A stretch of 15,747 bases of DNA, taken from NCBI GenBank assembly GCA_002404095.1, contig DHJA01000297.1:54784-70530 (forward strand). Reading direction: 5' to 3'. The notes under the pieces are model-generated. The model did not search any database, was not told the DNA's origin, and saw only the letters and a list, made by a program, of their open reading frames with translations. Below, piece after piece: positions 1-6,249 of this stretch. The stretch is from Planctomycetaceae bacterium UBA4732. GTDB lineage: Bacteria; Planctomycetota; Planctomycetia; Gemmatales; Gemmataceae. The stretch's first letter is position 1. The number at the start of each line of letters is the position of its first letter. The position numbers and the translations under genes were made by a program.

Positions 1-67
1 GTACTCGTGAGTCCGGGGTGCGCCGGCGGCGCCTAAATCCAGAGACGCACCCAAGGAGAGGAACGGA

Positions 68-1447
68 ATGGGATCTCCCACGGAAGGTAAGCGCGGCCCA
101 ACTCCAGGGGGCGCGGTCGAACTGTTGCGCCTGGCGTGGCCGCTGATACTTGGCAACAGTTTTTGGGCATTGCAGATCTTTATAGACCGTGTCCTATTGG
201 GCCGCGCCGGCGGCGATCAAGTCGGCGCCGCCCTGGCCACGGCCCTGCTATTCTGGACGCCGATGTGCCTGTTCCAGAACACCGCCAATTATGCGACGAC
301 ATTCGTCGCCCAATACACCGGGGCCGGCCGGCCGCGCCGCGTCGGCCCCATCGTCTGGCAGTCGCTCTACTTCAGCGCGGCAGGCGGCGCGGTCTTCCTG
401 GCGATGGCCCCGTTCGCGGAAACGCTGCTGGCCCTCGTAGGTCATTCAACCCATATTCAGGCGCTGGAAGCGGTCTATTTCCGCTGTCTCTGCTACGCGG
501 CTCCGCCCTCGTTGCTAATGGCTTCGGCCCTCAGCTTCTTCGCCGGCCGCGGCGATACGCGCACCGTCCTCGCCGTCAACATCGTCGGGCTTGTGGTCAA
601 CGGGACGTGCGGCGCGGTCTTGATTTTCGGCCTGTTCGGCTTGCCGAGGCTCGGTATTGCCGGCGCGGGCTGGGCCACCGTGTTAGGGAGTTCCGCGTCG
701 GCGCTGCTGTCTTTGGCGCTGCTGTTCCGCCGGCGCCACCGGGCCGAGTTCGCCACGTTGGACGGGTGGCGTTTCGACCCCGGCCCTTTCGCCCGGCTTA
801 TGCGCTTTGGCTTGCCCAACGGTCTCGCCGCCGCGCTGGACACCCTCGGCTTCGCGCTGTTCACGCTGCTGGTCGGCCGCATGGGCGACGCCGAGTTGGA
901 CGCCACCAGCATTGCTTTCGCCCTCAATCTGTTGGCGTTTTTGCCGCTGCTGGGGCTAGGTCAGGCGGTGGAAATCTTGGTCGGCCGCCGCCTCGGCGAG
1001 AACGACCCGGCGACGGCGGAGCGTTCCACTTGGATGGCGCTCCGCTTCGGCCTAGCGATTACGGGGACGGCGGCGGCGGCGTATGTCCTCTTTCCAGGAG
1101 CGATGGCCGAACTGTTCCACGGCGACGACGCCACATGGGATCAGGTGCGTGCGTTGGCGCCCGTATTGCTTCGATTCGTCGCGGTCTATTGTCTCTTTGA
1201 CGCCACGAGCCTCGTTTTCTCCTGCGCCCTGCGCGGGGCCGGCGACACACGGTTCGTAACGATCGCGGCGTTGACGACTTCCTGGCTGGTGCTGGTGCTG
1301 CCGACGTGGGCGGCGTGCCGTTACGGATGGGGTTTGTTGTGGGCGTGGACGTTCGCCAGCGCGTATATTATCACTCTAGCAATGATCCTTTTTCTGCGCT
1401 TCCGTAACGGGGCGTGGCGGTCGATGCGCGTGATTGAGCCGCAGTAG
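68..1447 (+). CDS. MATE family multidrug/Na+ (H+) antiporter
   Basis: A 459-residue polytopic inner-membrane protein, the usual length for MATE (NorM/DinF-like) transporters, which export cationic drugs or metabolites against a Na+ or H+ gradient. Family features visible are the early WPLILGN segment in helix 1 (residues about 24-30), the GIAGAGWATV signature after the sixth helix (about 197-206) and its half-repeat counterpart ALRGAGDTRF near residue 390. These mark the two pseudo-symmetric halves of about six helices each. The start is well supported: AAGGAGAGG at 53-61 lies six bases before ATG 68. The gene stands alone. Its TAG stop is the first three bases of the palindrome at 1445-1517, shared with the convergent vWA gene. 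The substrate cannot be deduced. The first 67 bases hold only this ribosome binding site; one frame is open from base 1 to a TAA at 34-36 and could be the tail of an upstream gene, but nothing supports that. Confidence 0.93.
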   Translation: MGSPTEGKRGPTPGGAVELLRLAWPLILGNSFWALQIFIDRVLLGRAGGDQVGAALATALLFWTPMCLFQNTANYATTFVAQYTGAGRPRRVGPIVWQSLYFSAAGGAVFLAMAPFAETLLALVGHSTHIQALEAVYFRCLCYAAPPSLLMASALSFFAGRGDTRTVLAVNIVGLVVNGTCGAVLIFGLFGLPRLGIAGAGWATVLGSSASALLSLALLFRRRHRAEFATLDGWRFDPGPFARLMRFGLPNGLAAALDTLGFALFTLLVGRMGDAELDATSIAFALNLLAFLPLLGLGQAVEILVGRRLGENDPATAERSTWMALRFGLAITGTAAAAYVLFPGAMAELFHGDDATWDQVRALAPVLLRFVAVYCLFDATSLVFSCALRGAGDTRFVTIAALTTSWLVLVLPTWAACRYGWGLLWAWTFASAYIITLAMILFLRFRNGAWRSMRVIEPQ

Positions 1448-1517
1448 TCGTTTAGCCGCGACCCGAAGGGAAGCGCGTCTCCCTCGCGCTCCCCTTCGGG
1501 TCGCGGCTAAACGACTA
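1445..1517. repeat. Palindromic GTTTAG element, copy 1
   Basis: A 73-bp inverted repeat with 33-base arms at 1445-1477 and 1485-1517, one mismatch (A1471), and a 7-base loop TCTCCCT. The arm core is GTTTAGCCGCGACCCGAAGG followed by GGAGCGCG. It lies exactly between two convergent genes. The outermost three bases of the left arm are the stop codon of the MATE gene, and those of the right arm are, on the minus strand, the stop codon of the vWA gene. RNA from either strand would fold into a very stable hairpin, so a bidirectional terminator role is plausible, although there is no trailing T tract. A second full copy is at 4250-4325 and the start of a third at 15732. Confidence 0.9.
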
Positions 1518-2696
1518 TTTCTGCTCTTCGAGTTGCACGTCCGGCGTCTCATTCTCCTCCGACTTGGCGCCTTCCTTGTTGAATTCCAAGTCGATGCCGC
1601 GCCACAAGTCGTCGTCGGCGCCGACGTCCGCGGGCAGTGCCGTCGGAATCGTTGGCGCGGCCTGCTTCGGCGGAGGCGCTTTTGCCGCCGGCAACGGCGG
1701 AGGGGGCGGAGGCGGAGCTTGCACTTCCCGCATCGGTGGAGCGGGCGGCCGCACAGGCGCCGGCGCGACGGCAATCGGCGGAACCGTGCCGTGGTCGGAC
1801 AGCGCCTGATTGATTCGCTGGCCGTTCACGTCGAGGGTGAAGTAATTCGACCCGGCGGGCATCTCGAATTCGAGGAAGGCCGGTAGCCCAGTGTCCGAAT
1901 AGTCTTTGACGACGCGGCCGTTGGGATCAAGGATACGGCCGTGATCGGAGACGCGGGAATTCTTGTCAACGACTTCGGCGAAGATTTCCTGTAAGACGCG
2001 CATCTCGGCGGCGAGCTTATGGTCCCATAGGTCCACGTCCACGCCGGAATCGAGGTCGTCCAGCTCGACCATCTGCGCTTCGTTGACATCCGTGCCGACG
2101 CCGATGAGAACGAATTTGAGCGGGTTGCGCCGGCCGGCCGAGACTTCCTTCGCCAAACGGGAACTGTAGTCCTTCACCGCATCCAGGTCGTGCAATTCGC
2201 CGTCGGTGACGAAAACGTAAAAGCCCCACGGCGCGTCCTTGAAGCGCTCGACAAAGTACTTAACGGCGGGCAAAAGTTGGGTACCCGTGCCGAAGTCGCG
2301 CGGCGGGCCGAAAACGTGCTGCTCGGCCTGGTCGGCGGTCAGGTCGCCGACGACCTCGATCTGGCCGCCGCCGGGGCCGACGGCCCAATAAACGCATGTG
2401 GTGCCGCCGTCGCTGTCGATCTTGCGGGCGAGGTAGGCGCAGAGTTGCTGGGCGACGGGCGTGATGTCGTTGTGGAGTTTCTTGGGGCCGCCGAAGATGT
2501 TCGAGAGAACGCGACTGCCGTCCTCGACGCCGTAGAGTTTGGCCATCGAGCCGGAGCCGTCCAGGGCGATGCCAGTCTGGGCGCCTTCCTTATGCGGCTC
2601 CATGAGGATGGTGGCGACGACGCGGACGCGGCCGCCGTTCGCGGGGTAGACGTTGACTTCGCCAAACGGATCGACGACGGTTTTCAACTGTGTCAT
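1515..2696 (-). CDS. vWA-domain protein with proline-rich tail
   Basis: A 393-residue protein with no signal peptide, so probably cytoplasmic. A von Willebrand factor A domain spans about residues 40-245. It has a complete metal-binding MIDAS site: DGSGS at 46-50, a threonine in GTGTQL (about 139) and TDGE at 164-167. After it comes a beta-rich stretch (about 250-305), then a proline/alanine linker with long proline runs (about 309-350), and an acidic tail ending EEQK. The open frame begins 13 codons upstream, but ATG 2696 is preferred because GGAGAGG lies five bases before it. It follows the TPR gene by 110 bp in the same direction and probably shares its promoter. vWA proteins of this type usually bind partner proteins. 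The general layout resembles tellurite-resistance TerF/TerY-type vWA proteins, but no Ter partner gene is present, so no pathway is assigned. Confidence 0.85.
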   Translation of the reverse strand: MTQLKTVVDPFGEVNVYPANGGRVRVVATILMEPHKEGAQTGIALDGSGSMAKLYGVEDGSRVLSNIFGGPKKLHNDITPVAQQLCAYLARKIDSDGGTTCVYWAVGPGGGQIEVVGDLTADQAEQHVFGPPRDFGTGTQLLPAVKYFVERFKDAPWGFYVFVTDGELHDLDAVKDYSSRLAKEVSAGRRNPLKFVLIGVGTDVNEAQMVELDDLDSGVDVDLWDHKLAAEMRVLQEIFAEVVDKNSRVSDHGRILDPNGRVVKDYSDTGLPAFLEFEMPAGSNYFTLDVNGQRINQALSDHGTVPPIAVAPAPVRPPAPPMREVQAPPPPPPPLPAAKAPPPKQAAPTIPTALPADVGADDDLWRGIDLEFNKEGAKSEENETPDVQLEEQK

Positions 2697-2763
2697 AATG
2701 GCCTCTCCGGTGCGGATCTCCAGGCGGACGGTCACTGCTTACTTCGCCGCCGGGCGGTCCTTA

Positions 2764-2796
2764 TTTCACCACAAAGGCACAAAGAACGCAAAGAAA
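2764..2796. repeat. ACAAAG-type A-rich short tandem repeat
   Basis: Three imperfect 8-9 base units, CACAAAGG, CACAAAGAA and CGCAAAGAA, flanked by TTTCAC and AAATG. They lie in the 110-bp gap between the TPR and vWA genes. Its composition is strikingly unlike the GC-rich surroundings. I recall similar ACCACAAAGGCACAAAG strings as dispersed intergenic sequences in many environmental bacteria; that is memory, not something the window can show, because there is only one copy here. Confidence 0.55.
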
Positions 2797-2806
2797 TGTC
2801 GTCCAG

Positions 2807-3241
2807 TCAGCGATTTTCGTACTCCCGCATTAGTTGACGGAAGCGCGGGTCGGGCCGGATGGCGTCGAGGTCGTGGTCTTCGCGCATGTAGCGGAAGTCG
2901 CGATAGCCCAGTTCGACGGCGCGGCGCAACGTCTTGATCGCCAGGTCGGGCCGCTTGAGAAGGGCGAAGCTGCACGCCAGGTTGTAGTGGGCCAGAGCGT
3001 CGTTGGGACGCAGCTGCACCAGACGCTTATCGACTTGAAGGCCATCGGCGAAACGGCCCTTGAGCGTCAGAAGATTGCCCATGATACGCAGGACATCCAC
3101 ATAGTCCGCGTTTCGGCTGAGGATGCCGCTGAAGAAGTCGAGTTCAAAATCGAGTTGGTTTTGATCGGCCGCGCGGGCCGGCGGTGCGCCGGCGGCGGTC
3201 GGCTCTGGCCCTTCGCTGTAGGGCTTGCCTTGATGCGCCAT
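2807..3241 (-). CDS. Small TPR-repeat protein
   Basis: A 144-residue soluble protein without a signal peptide. The first 30 residues are low complexity. Two helical-hairpin TPR units follow at about residues 48-81 and 82-115. The second carries the typical pattern DALAHYNLACSFALLKRPDLA, and the first is a looser unit (YVDVLRIMGNLLTLKGRFADGL). The C-terminus ends in a TPR-like closing segment with DLDAIRPDPRF. TPRs bind peptides or partner proteins. The start is ATG 3241, preceded by AAGGGGA six bases upstream. It is the first gene of a two-gene unit with the vWA protein, behind a good sigma-70-like promoter at 3319-3347. A plausible inference is that the TPR and vWA proteins bind one another or a shared client; no enzymatic residues are present. 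Confidence 0.83.
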   Translation of the reverse strand: MAHQGKPYSEGPEPTAAGAPPARAADQNQLDFELDFFSGILSRNADYVDVLRIMGNLLTLKGRFADGLQVDKRLVQLRPNDALAHYNLACSFALLKRPDLAIKTLRRAVELGYRDFRYMREDHDLDAIRPDPRFRQLMREYENR

Positions 3242-3318
3242 CTGCTTCCCCTTGCGTGAGCGGACGGGCGGGACGGCGCCGTACCACGACGGCCCTCCCT
3301 TCCGAAATCTCGTTTTCG

Positions 3319-3347
3319 ATTATAACGGGTCGTGCGCCAAGTGCAAA
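3319..3347 (-). promoter_or_regulatory. Sigma-70-like promoter for the TPR-vWA unit
   Basis: Reading the minus strand: TTTGCA at 3347-3342, a 17-base spacer, then a perfect TATAAT at 3324-3319. A transcript would start near 3312 and leave a leader of about 70 bases before ATG 3241. The small AT-rich patch stands out from its surroundings. The call rests on motif match and position only. Confidence 0.55.
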
Positions 3348-3611
3348 GGATGTATGAGGCGTGAACGAACTCTGGCGGCCGGTCGCCCCCTTCGCCGGGA
3401 ATCATCCGACGAGACGCGGCCAATTGCCCAGTGTGAAGAACGAAGGCGCCAACACCTCGCGCGCCGTTACAAAAGCACGATTTTGAGCGAAAACTCTTCT
3501 CTAAAGCATCGCTGATCGGCCGGCAAGGTCTTATGATGATGAGGAAGGGCCGGAGCGTCCGGCCGTGTTACCGTCCACACCCGCCTGAACCTTCTATCCA
3601 CGGAGTCACCC
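3348..3611. other. Intergenic region without a recognisable gene
   Basis: This completes the roughly 370-bp divergent gap between the TPR and heme-protein genes. Open frames here look like chance: there are no family motifs and no good ribosome binding sites. The only structure seen is a perfect 7-bp hairpin with a GCG loop at 3548-3564 (GGCCGGA / TCCGGCC), about 50 bases before the heme-protein start. It has no T tract and its role is unknown. No convincing promoter was found for the plus-strand gene. Confidence 0.5.
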
Positions 3612-4232
3612 ATGCAGAGGTACGCTCGGGGCTTGTCCGTCGCCGCGGTCTTGTTGGCGCTGGGCGCCTTTTTCCTGGCCACCGCCCACGGCCGCGACGA
3701 CGACGACAAAGAAAAGGCCAAGAAAACAGCGGCCGCTAAGGAAGCCGTGTTGAAGCTGATCGGCGACATAGGCGGCAAGGACGCCGACGTCGAGAAAGAG
3801 GCGGCGGATGTGGCCGCGAAACATGAAATCGAGTTCGTGATGAACCAGTTTAAGCCGCGCGAAAAAGGCGGCCTCGGCGTCGGCGCCAAAGCGGGCGCCA
3901 TTTTGCCGGACGCCATCGAGCTAAAACTGATCGCGCTGGGCAACCCCAAGAAGATGATCACCAAGGCCGACCTGACCTCTCAAAAGGCCGACTTGCAGAA
4001 GATGGCCGAAACGTCGCTGGCCATCGCGGAGATCGCGCCCCATTACGCTCCCAAAAAGGACGAGCCGGGAGCGCCGATCAAGGACTGGCTCAAGTTCTCC
4101 GAGGACATGAAAAAGCAATCGAAGGACTTAGTCGGCGCCGTCAAGAGCGGCGATCCGAAGATGGTGCAGAAGGCGTCCCTCACGCTTAACAGCAGTTGCA
4201 ACGCCTGCCATACCGAGTTCCGCGATAAGTAA
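3612..4232 (+). CDS. Secreted protein with C-terminal c-type heme motif
   Basis: 206 residues. The N-terminus MQRYARGLSVAAVLLALGAF, with a few more small residues, is a classical signal peptide ending near residue 27. The mature protein starts with a highly charged Asp/Lys segment (about 28-40) and is otherwise mostly helical. A single heme-attachment motif, CNACH at residues 196-200, sits seven residues from the C-terminus. That placement is typical of class II cytochromes c (cytochrome c' fold), in which a four-helix bundle carries the heme on its last helix. The length exceeds the roughly 130-150 residues usual for cytochrome c', because of extra sequence in the middle. Export and heme attachment would take place in the periplasm. 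The start ATG 3612 has a modest ACGGAG upstream. It is a single gene, convergent with the isomerase across palindrome copy 2. The electron-transfer partner is unknown. Confidence 0.82.
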   Translation: MQRYARGLSVAAVLLALGAFFLATAHGRDDDDKEKAKKTAAAKEAVLKLIGDIGGKDADVEKEAADVAAKHEIEFVMNQFKPREKGGLGVGAKAGAILPDAIELKLIALGNPKKMITKADLTSQKADLQKMAETSLAIAEIAPHYAPKKDEPGAPIKDWLKFSEDMKKQSKDLVGAVKSGDPKMVQKASLTLNSSCNACHTEFRDK

Positions 4233-4236
4233 GTTT

Positions 4237-4325
4237 GTTTAGCCGCGTTCGTTTAGCCGCGACCCGAAGGGGAGCGCGTGACCCGCGTGATCGTCACGCG
4301 CTCCCCTTCGGGTCGCGGCTAAACG
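4237..4325. repeat. Palindromic GTTTAG element, copy 2, with partial tip duplication
   Basis: The main inverted repeat is 4250-4325: two perfect 33-base arms (4250-4282 and 4293-4325) around a 10-base loop. The arms share the core GTTTAGCCGCGACCCGAAGG with copy 1, then GGAGCGCG, but the central segments differ. Just before it, at 4237-4247, the first 11 bases of the element (GTTTAGCCGCG) appear once more, 14 bases upstream in direct orientation. The copy lies between convergent genes. On its right side the inner part of GTTTAG supplies the TAG stop codon of the minus-strand isomerase gene. The heme-protein stop (4230-4232) lies just outside the left side. Confidence 0.9.
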
Positions 4326-5122
4326 GCCCCTCGCGCTTGCGGAAAAAACCTCTCCGCTATTGTCTTGCTCCCCCCCAGCGCCGACGCTCTTTCCGCGGCG
4401 ACCGTCTTCAATTCAAGACTTACTCCCTCTGTAAAGGCCATTTCTCGTAACGCCGCCTCCAGGTCGGTGAGATGCGCCGCGGTCAACCGGCCCGTGAGCA
4501 ACGGCCAGTGAAGGTCGCTTACACCGTCGTTGTCGTCGAGATGAACGTAGCCGAGTCGCGGCCCCGCGGCCCGCGCTGCGGCGGCCGCGTCCTCGCCGCT
4601 CAGGAGGTAATGGCCCACATCCAACAGCAGGGCGAGGTTGTCATGATCCGTTTTCTCTAACCACTCCAACACGGCGGCCGCGCTCGGCAGGGCGCGACCG
4701 GGAATCGGTTCGACGCAAAGGCGGACCATCCGGCCGGCGGCGTAATCCGCCAAAAGGCCGCAGGTCTCGGCGAAGCGGGCGAGGCCGGCCGCGCTGGCGT
4801 CCGTACCCGAAACGATGTAAGCATGAGTCGCGCCGAGGCGCGCGGCGTCGGCGACCTGGCGCCGCATTCGTTCCAGGGTTTCGCGCCGCAAACCGACGTC
4901 CACGGCGTCAGGCGCACAGCCGTCGGAAAGGCCGCGGCCAACCGCCGCGCAGCGGACCAATAGCCCGGCGTCGGCCAGCGCTTCCAGGTCCGGCGTCGGC
5001 CGTTCTTCCAGCGCCACGACGTCGATATGCGTAAAGCCGAGGCCGGCGGCTAAACGCACCTCCGCCGCGAAGTCGGCCGGCGGCCCGTCCAGCAACACGG
5101 CCAGCGTCAATGGATTTTTCAT
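4319..5122 (-). CDS. Sugar phosphate isomerase/epimerase-like TIM barrel
   Basis: A 267-residue cytoplasmic protein of the xylose-isomerase-like / AP endonuclease 2 superfamily. Its members isomerise or epimerise keto sugars and inositols at a divalent metal. The metal ligands can be placed on the expected strands: E138 in CVEPIPG, D168 and H171 in LLLDVGH, H194 in YVHLDDN and E237 in VSLELK. The first strand TLAVLLDG and the full length of about 270 residues fit an intact barrel. The open frame extends upstream to a GTG at 5164, but ATG 5122 is preferred because it starts directly at the first barrel strand; the ribosome binding site there (GAGAA) is weak. The C-terminus QARGAV and the TAG stop run into palindrome copy 2, so the last codon and stop are contributed by the element. 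The substrate cannot be told, and no sugar-pathway genes adjoin. Confidence 0.85.
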   Translation of the reverse strand: MKNPLTLAVLLDGPPADFAAEVRLAAGLGFTHIDVVALEERPTPDLEALADAGLLVRCAAVGRGLSDGCAPDAVDVGLRRETLERMRRQVADAARLGATHAYIVSGTDASAAGLARFAETCGLLADYAAGRMVRLCVEPIPGRALPSAAAVLEWLEKTDHDNLALLLDVGHYLLSGEDAAAAARAAGPRLGYVHLDDNDGVSDLHWPLLTGRLTAAHLTDLEAALREMAFTEGVSLELKTVAAERASALGGSKTIAERFFPQARGAV

Positions 5123-5310
5123 GTCATTCTCGTTCGTCGGCCGAATGGAACTCGGTGGCTTCACGCCCGGCTAGGCGCCGCTACAAACCGGCCGATCTTC
5201 ACGCCGTGCCGGCGCGCCGTCATCGCGTACTTCTTCACTTGTGTAAGTACGTAGTCGATATACCTGGCGGTTCGCCAGACCTGCTCGCCTTCTGTTGAAT
5301 AAAATTCATG

Positions 5311-5369
5311 TTGACTTTCACTTCGTTTATCTCAATAATATCAAGGATGGGTTAAAGAAAGTGAAAGAC
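5311..5369 (+). promoter_or_regulatory. Candidate promoter and inverted operator-like motif for the DUF2089 operon
   Basis: An AT-rich island in GC-rich DNA carries TTGACT (5311-5316) and TAATAT (5336-5341) with a 19-base spacer. A motif pair surrounds it: GACTTTCAC at 5313-5321 overlapping the -35 box, and its near inverse GTGAAAGAC at 5361-5369 downstream of the -10 box. A third GACTTTCAC occurs inside the coding region at 5446-5454. A repressor binding both sites would block the promoter. The rest of the 269-bp gap (5123-5310) shows nothing recognisable. Confidence 0.4.
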
Positions 5370-5391
5370 GACCGTAGAGGGTCTAATCGAC

Positions 5392-5709
5392 ATGGGCGAC
5401 CTGACGCAGCAGCGACCGGCATGGCTGGCCCACTTGGGCGAGGAAGACTTTCACTTTCTGCGGCGTTTCCTGCTCTGTTCGGGATCGTTGAAAGATCTCG
5501 CGGCGGAGTACGGCGTTTCGTACCCCACTGTGCGCGCCCGGCTCGACCGCCTGATCGCCAAGGTGGGCGCGGCCGAAGACCCACGCGGCGCCGACCCTCT
5601 CGAACAAAAGTTGCGCGTCCTTGTCGCCGATGGGCAGATTTCTCCTTCTCTGGCGAAGGAACTGCTCGCGGCTCATCGCGTTTCCACGAAAGAAAGGAAA
5701 GAGTCATGA
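5392..5709 (+). CDS. DUF2089 family helix-turn-helix regulator
   Basis: A 105-residue protein that matches the DUF2089 pattern: a conserved EEDFHFLRRFLL helix (residues 17-28), then GSLKDLAAEYGVSYPTVRAR and LDRLI. This forms a helix-turn-helix at about residues 31-55 and suggests DNA binding. A Cys-rich zinc ribbon that precedes this domain in longer relatives is absent. The C-terminal part (about 68-95) is a second predicted helical segment. The start ATG 5392 has AGAGGG about ten bases upstream. Its stop overlaps the start of the next gene in an ATGA arrangement, so the two are translationally coupled and probably function together. Autoregulation is suggested by the motif pair around the upstream promoter. 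I am confident in the family, less so in the role. Confidence 0.85.
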   Translation: MGDLTQQRPAWLAHLGEEDFHFLRRFLLCSGSLKDLAAEYGVSYPTVRARLDRLIAKVGAAEDPRGADPLEQKLRVLVADGQISPSLAKELLAAHRVSTKERKES

Positions 5710-6104
5710 GCGCACCCTGGTTCAACGAGAATCTGTTCAGCTGGATTCCGGGCACGGCGCTGGGCGTGTTGGGCGGACTGTGGGGCGGCTTGGCCGGAAC
5801 GCTGGCCCCGCGCGGCCGGGCAAGGGGCCTCGTCGTCGGCGGATGTTGGGCGCTGCTGGCCGGCTCGGCGGTCCTGCTGACGCTGGCGGTAATCGCGCTG
5901 CTCACGGAGCAACCTTGGGGCGTCTGGTATGGCCTTGGGCTTCCCGGCGTCCTGGGCCTCGTGGTAATCGGCGCGAACATGCCCAGCATCCTCCGGGTAT
6001 ACCGCGCGGCCGAGGAGCGAAAGTTGGCCGCGCGCGACCTGACGGACGCTGGCGCTGAGAAGGCGAGTCCTCACCTCGGAGAATCGACGTTGCGGGCCGA
6101 CTAA
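5706..6104 (+). CDS. Small membrane protein coupled to DUF2089
   Basis: 132 residues with three hydrophobic segments at about 14-34, 42-66 and 74-94, and a charged cytoplasmic-looking tail (about 100-132). The first segment is glycine-rich (PGTALGVLGGLWGGLAG). A Trp-Phe-Asn start (MSAPWFNENLFSW) precedes it. The start is ATG 5706: AAGGAAAGAG precedes it and it overlaps the DUF2089 stop by four bases. The open frame runs back to 5295, but the upstream part is non-coding by context. I do not know a named family, although small Gly-rich membrane proteins beside DUF2089 regulators look familiar. The likely inference is a membrane partner or target of the regulator. Its last two codons and stop fall inside the degenerate protease-tail sequence at 6095-6162, hinting that its 3' end was shaped by a rearrangement. 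Confidence 0.8.
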   Translation: MSAPWFNENLFSWIPGTALGVLGGLWGGLAGTLAPRGRARGLVVGGCWALLAGSAVLLTLAVIALLTEQPWGVWYGLGLPGVLGLVVIGANMPSILRVYRAAEERKLAARDLTDAGAEKASPHLGESTLRAD

Positions 6105-6162
6105 CGCTACCAATACAAGTGCGTCTTAATCGCGAGCGGCCTCCGCTTCGATTGCCGCGACA
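6095..6162 (-). pseudogene. Decayed copy of the S8 protease gene 3' end
   Basis: This 68-base stretch aligns without gaps to 6994-7061, the 3' coding end of the intact S8 protease gene. By eye about 48 of 68 positions match, including GGCCGACT and ACCAATACAAG with CGTCTT two bases later. On the minus strand it reads ...LAIKTHLYW followed by two in-frame stops, then SA, against ...FEMKTVLYWLYQSA in the intact gene. The spacing is a constant 899 bases. It is best read as a leftover of a second subtilase gene tail or of a local duplication. No upstream part of the gene could be traced beyond about 6170. Confidence 0.45.
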
Positions 6163-6249
6163 AATGTCTGTTCTGGCGTCCGATTCCGAAGGCCGATACA
6201 ATTCCGGCAGTTCGGAACGGCCCGTTTCCCTGGTCCTGGAAGGAATTCT

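Noticed and set aside
136..1200. Long second open frame (354 codons) inside the MATE gene
   Set aside because: It is a GC-rich shadow: arginine- and proline-rich, no membrane segments or motifs, while the overlapping frame is a clear MATE transporter.
2190..2837. Plus-strand open frame opposite the vWA gene
   Set aside because: Antisense shadow of a clear vWA domain with a complete MIDAS site; it has no motifs of its own.
3252..3515. Plus-strand 87-codon frame in the divergent gap, with CAKCKGC
   Set aside because: The cysteine pattern is tempting as a zinc or redox motif, but the start is a TTG without a ribosome binding site, the sequence has no family look, and it overlaps the TPR promoter.
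3548..3564. Hairpin GGCCGGA-GCG-TCCGGCC as a terminator
   Set aside because: No T tract and no gene ending just upstream; kept only as an unexplained small hairpin in the gap description.
5295..5705. Upstream extension of the small membrane protein frame
   Set aside because: The extension overlaps the DUF2089 gene in another frame and reads as arginine-rich shadow; the ATG at 5706 has a good ribosome binding site and a four-base overlap.
6105..6249. Possible minus-strand gene end (TPEQTFVAAIEAEAARD) before the antitoxin
   Set aside because: It looks protein-like in one frame but lacks a start or upstream continuation, and competes with the better-supported protease-tail similarity in another frame.
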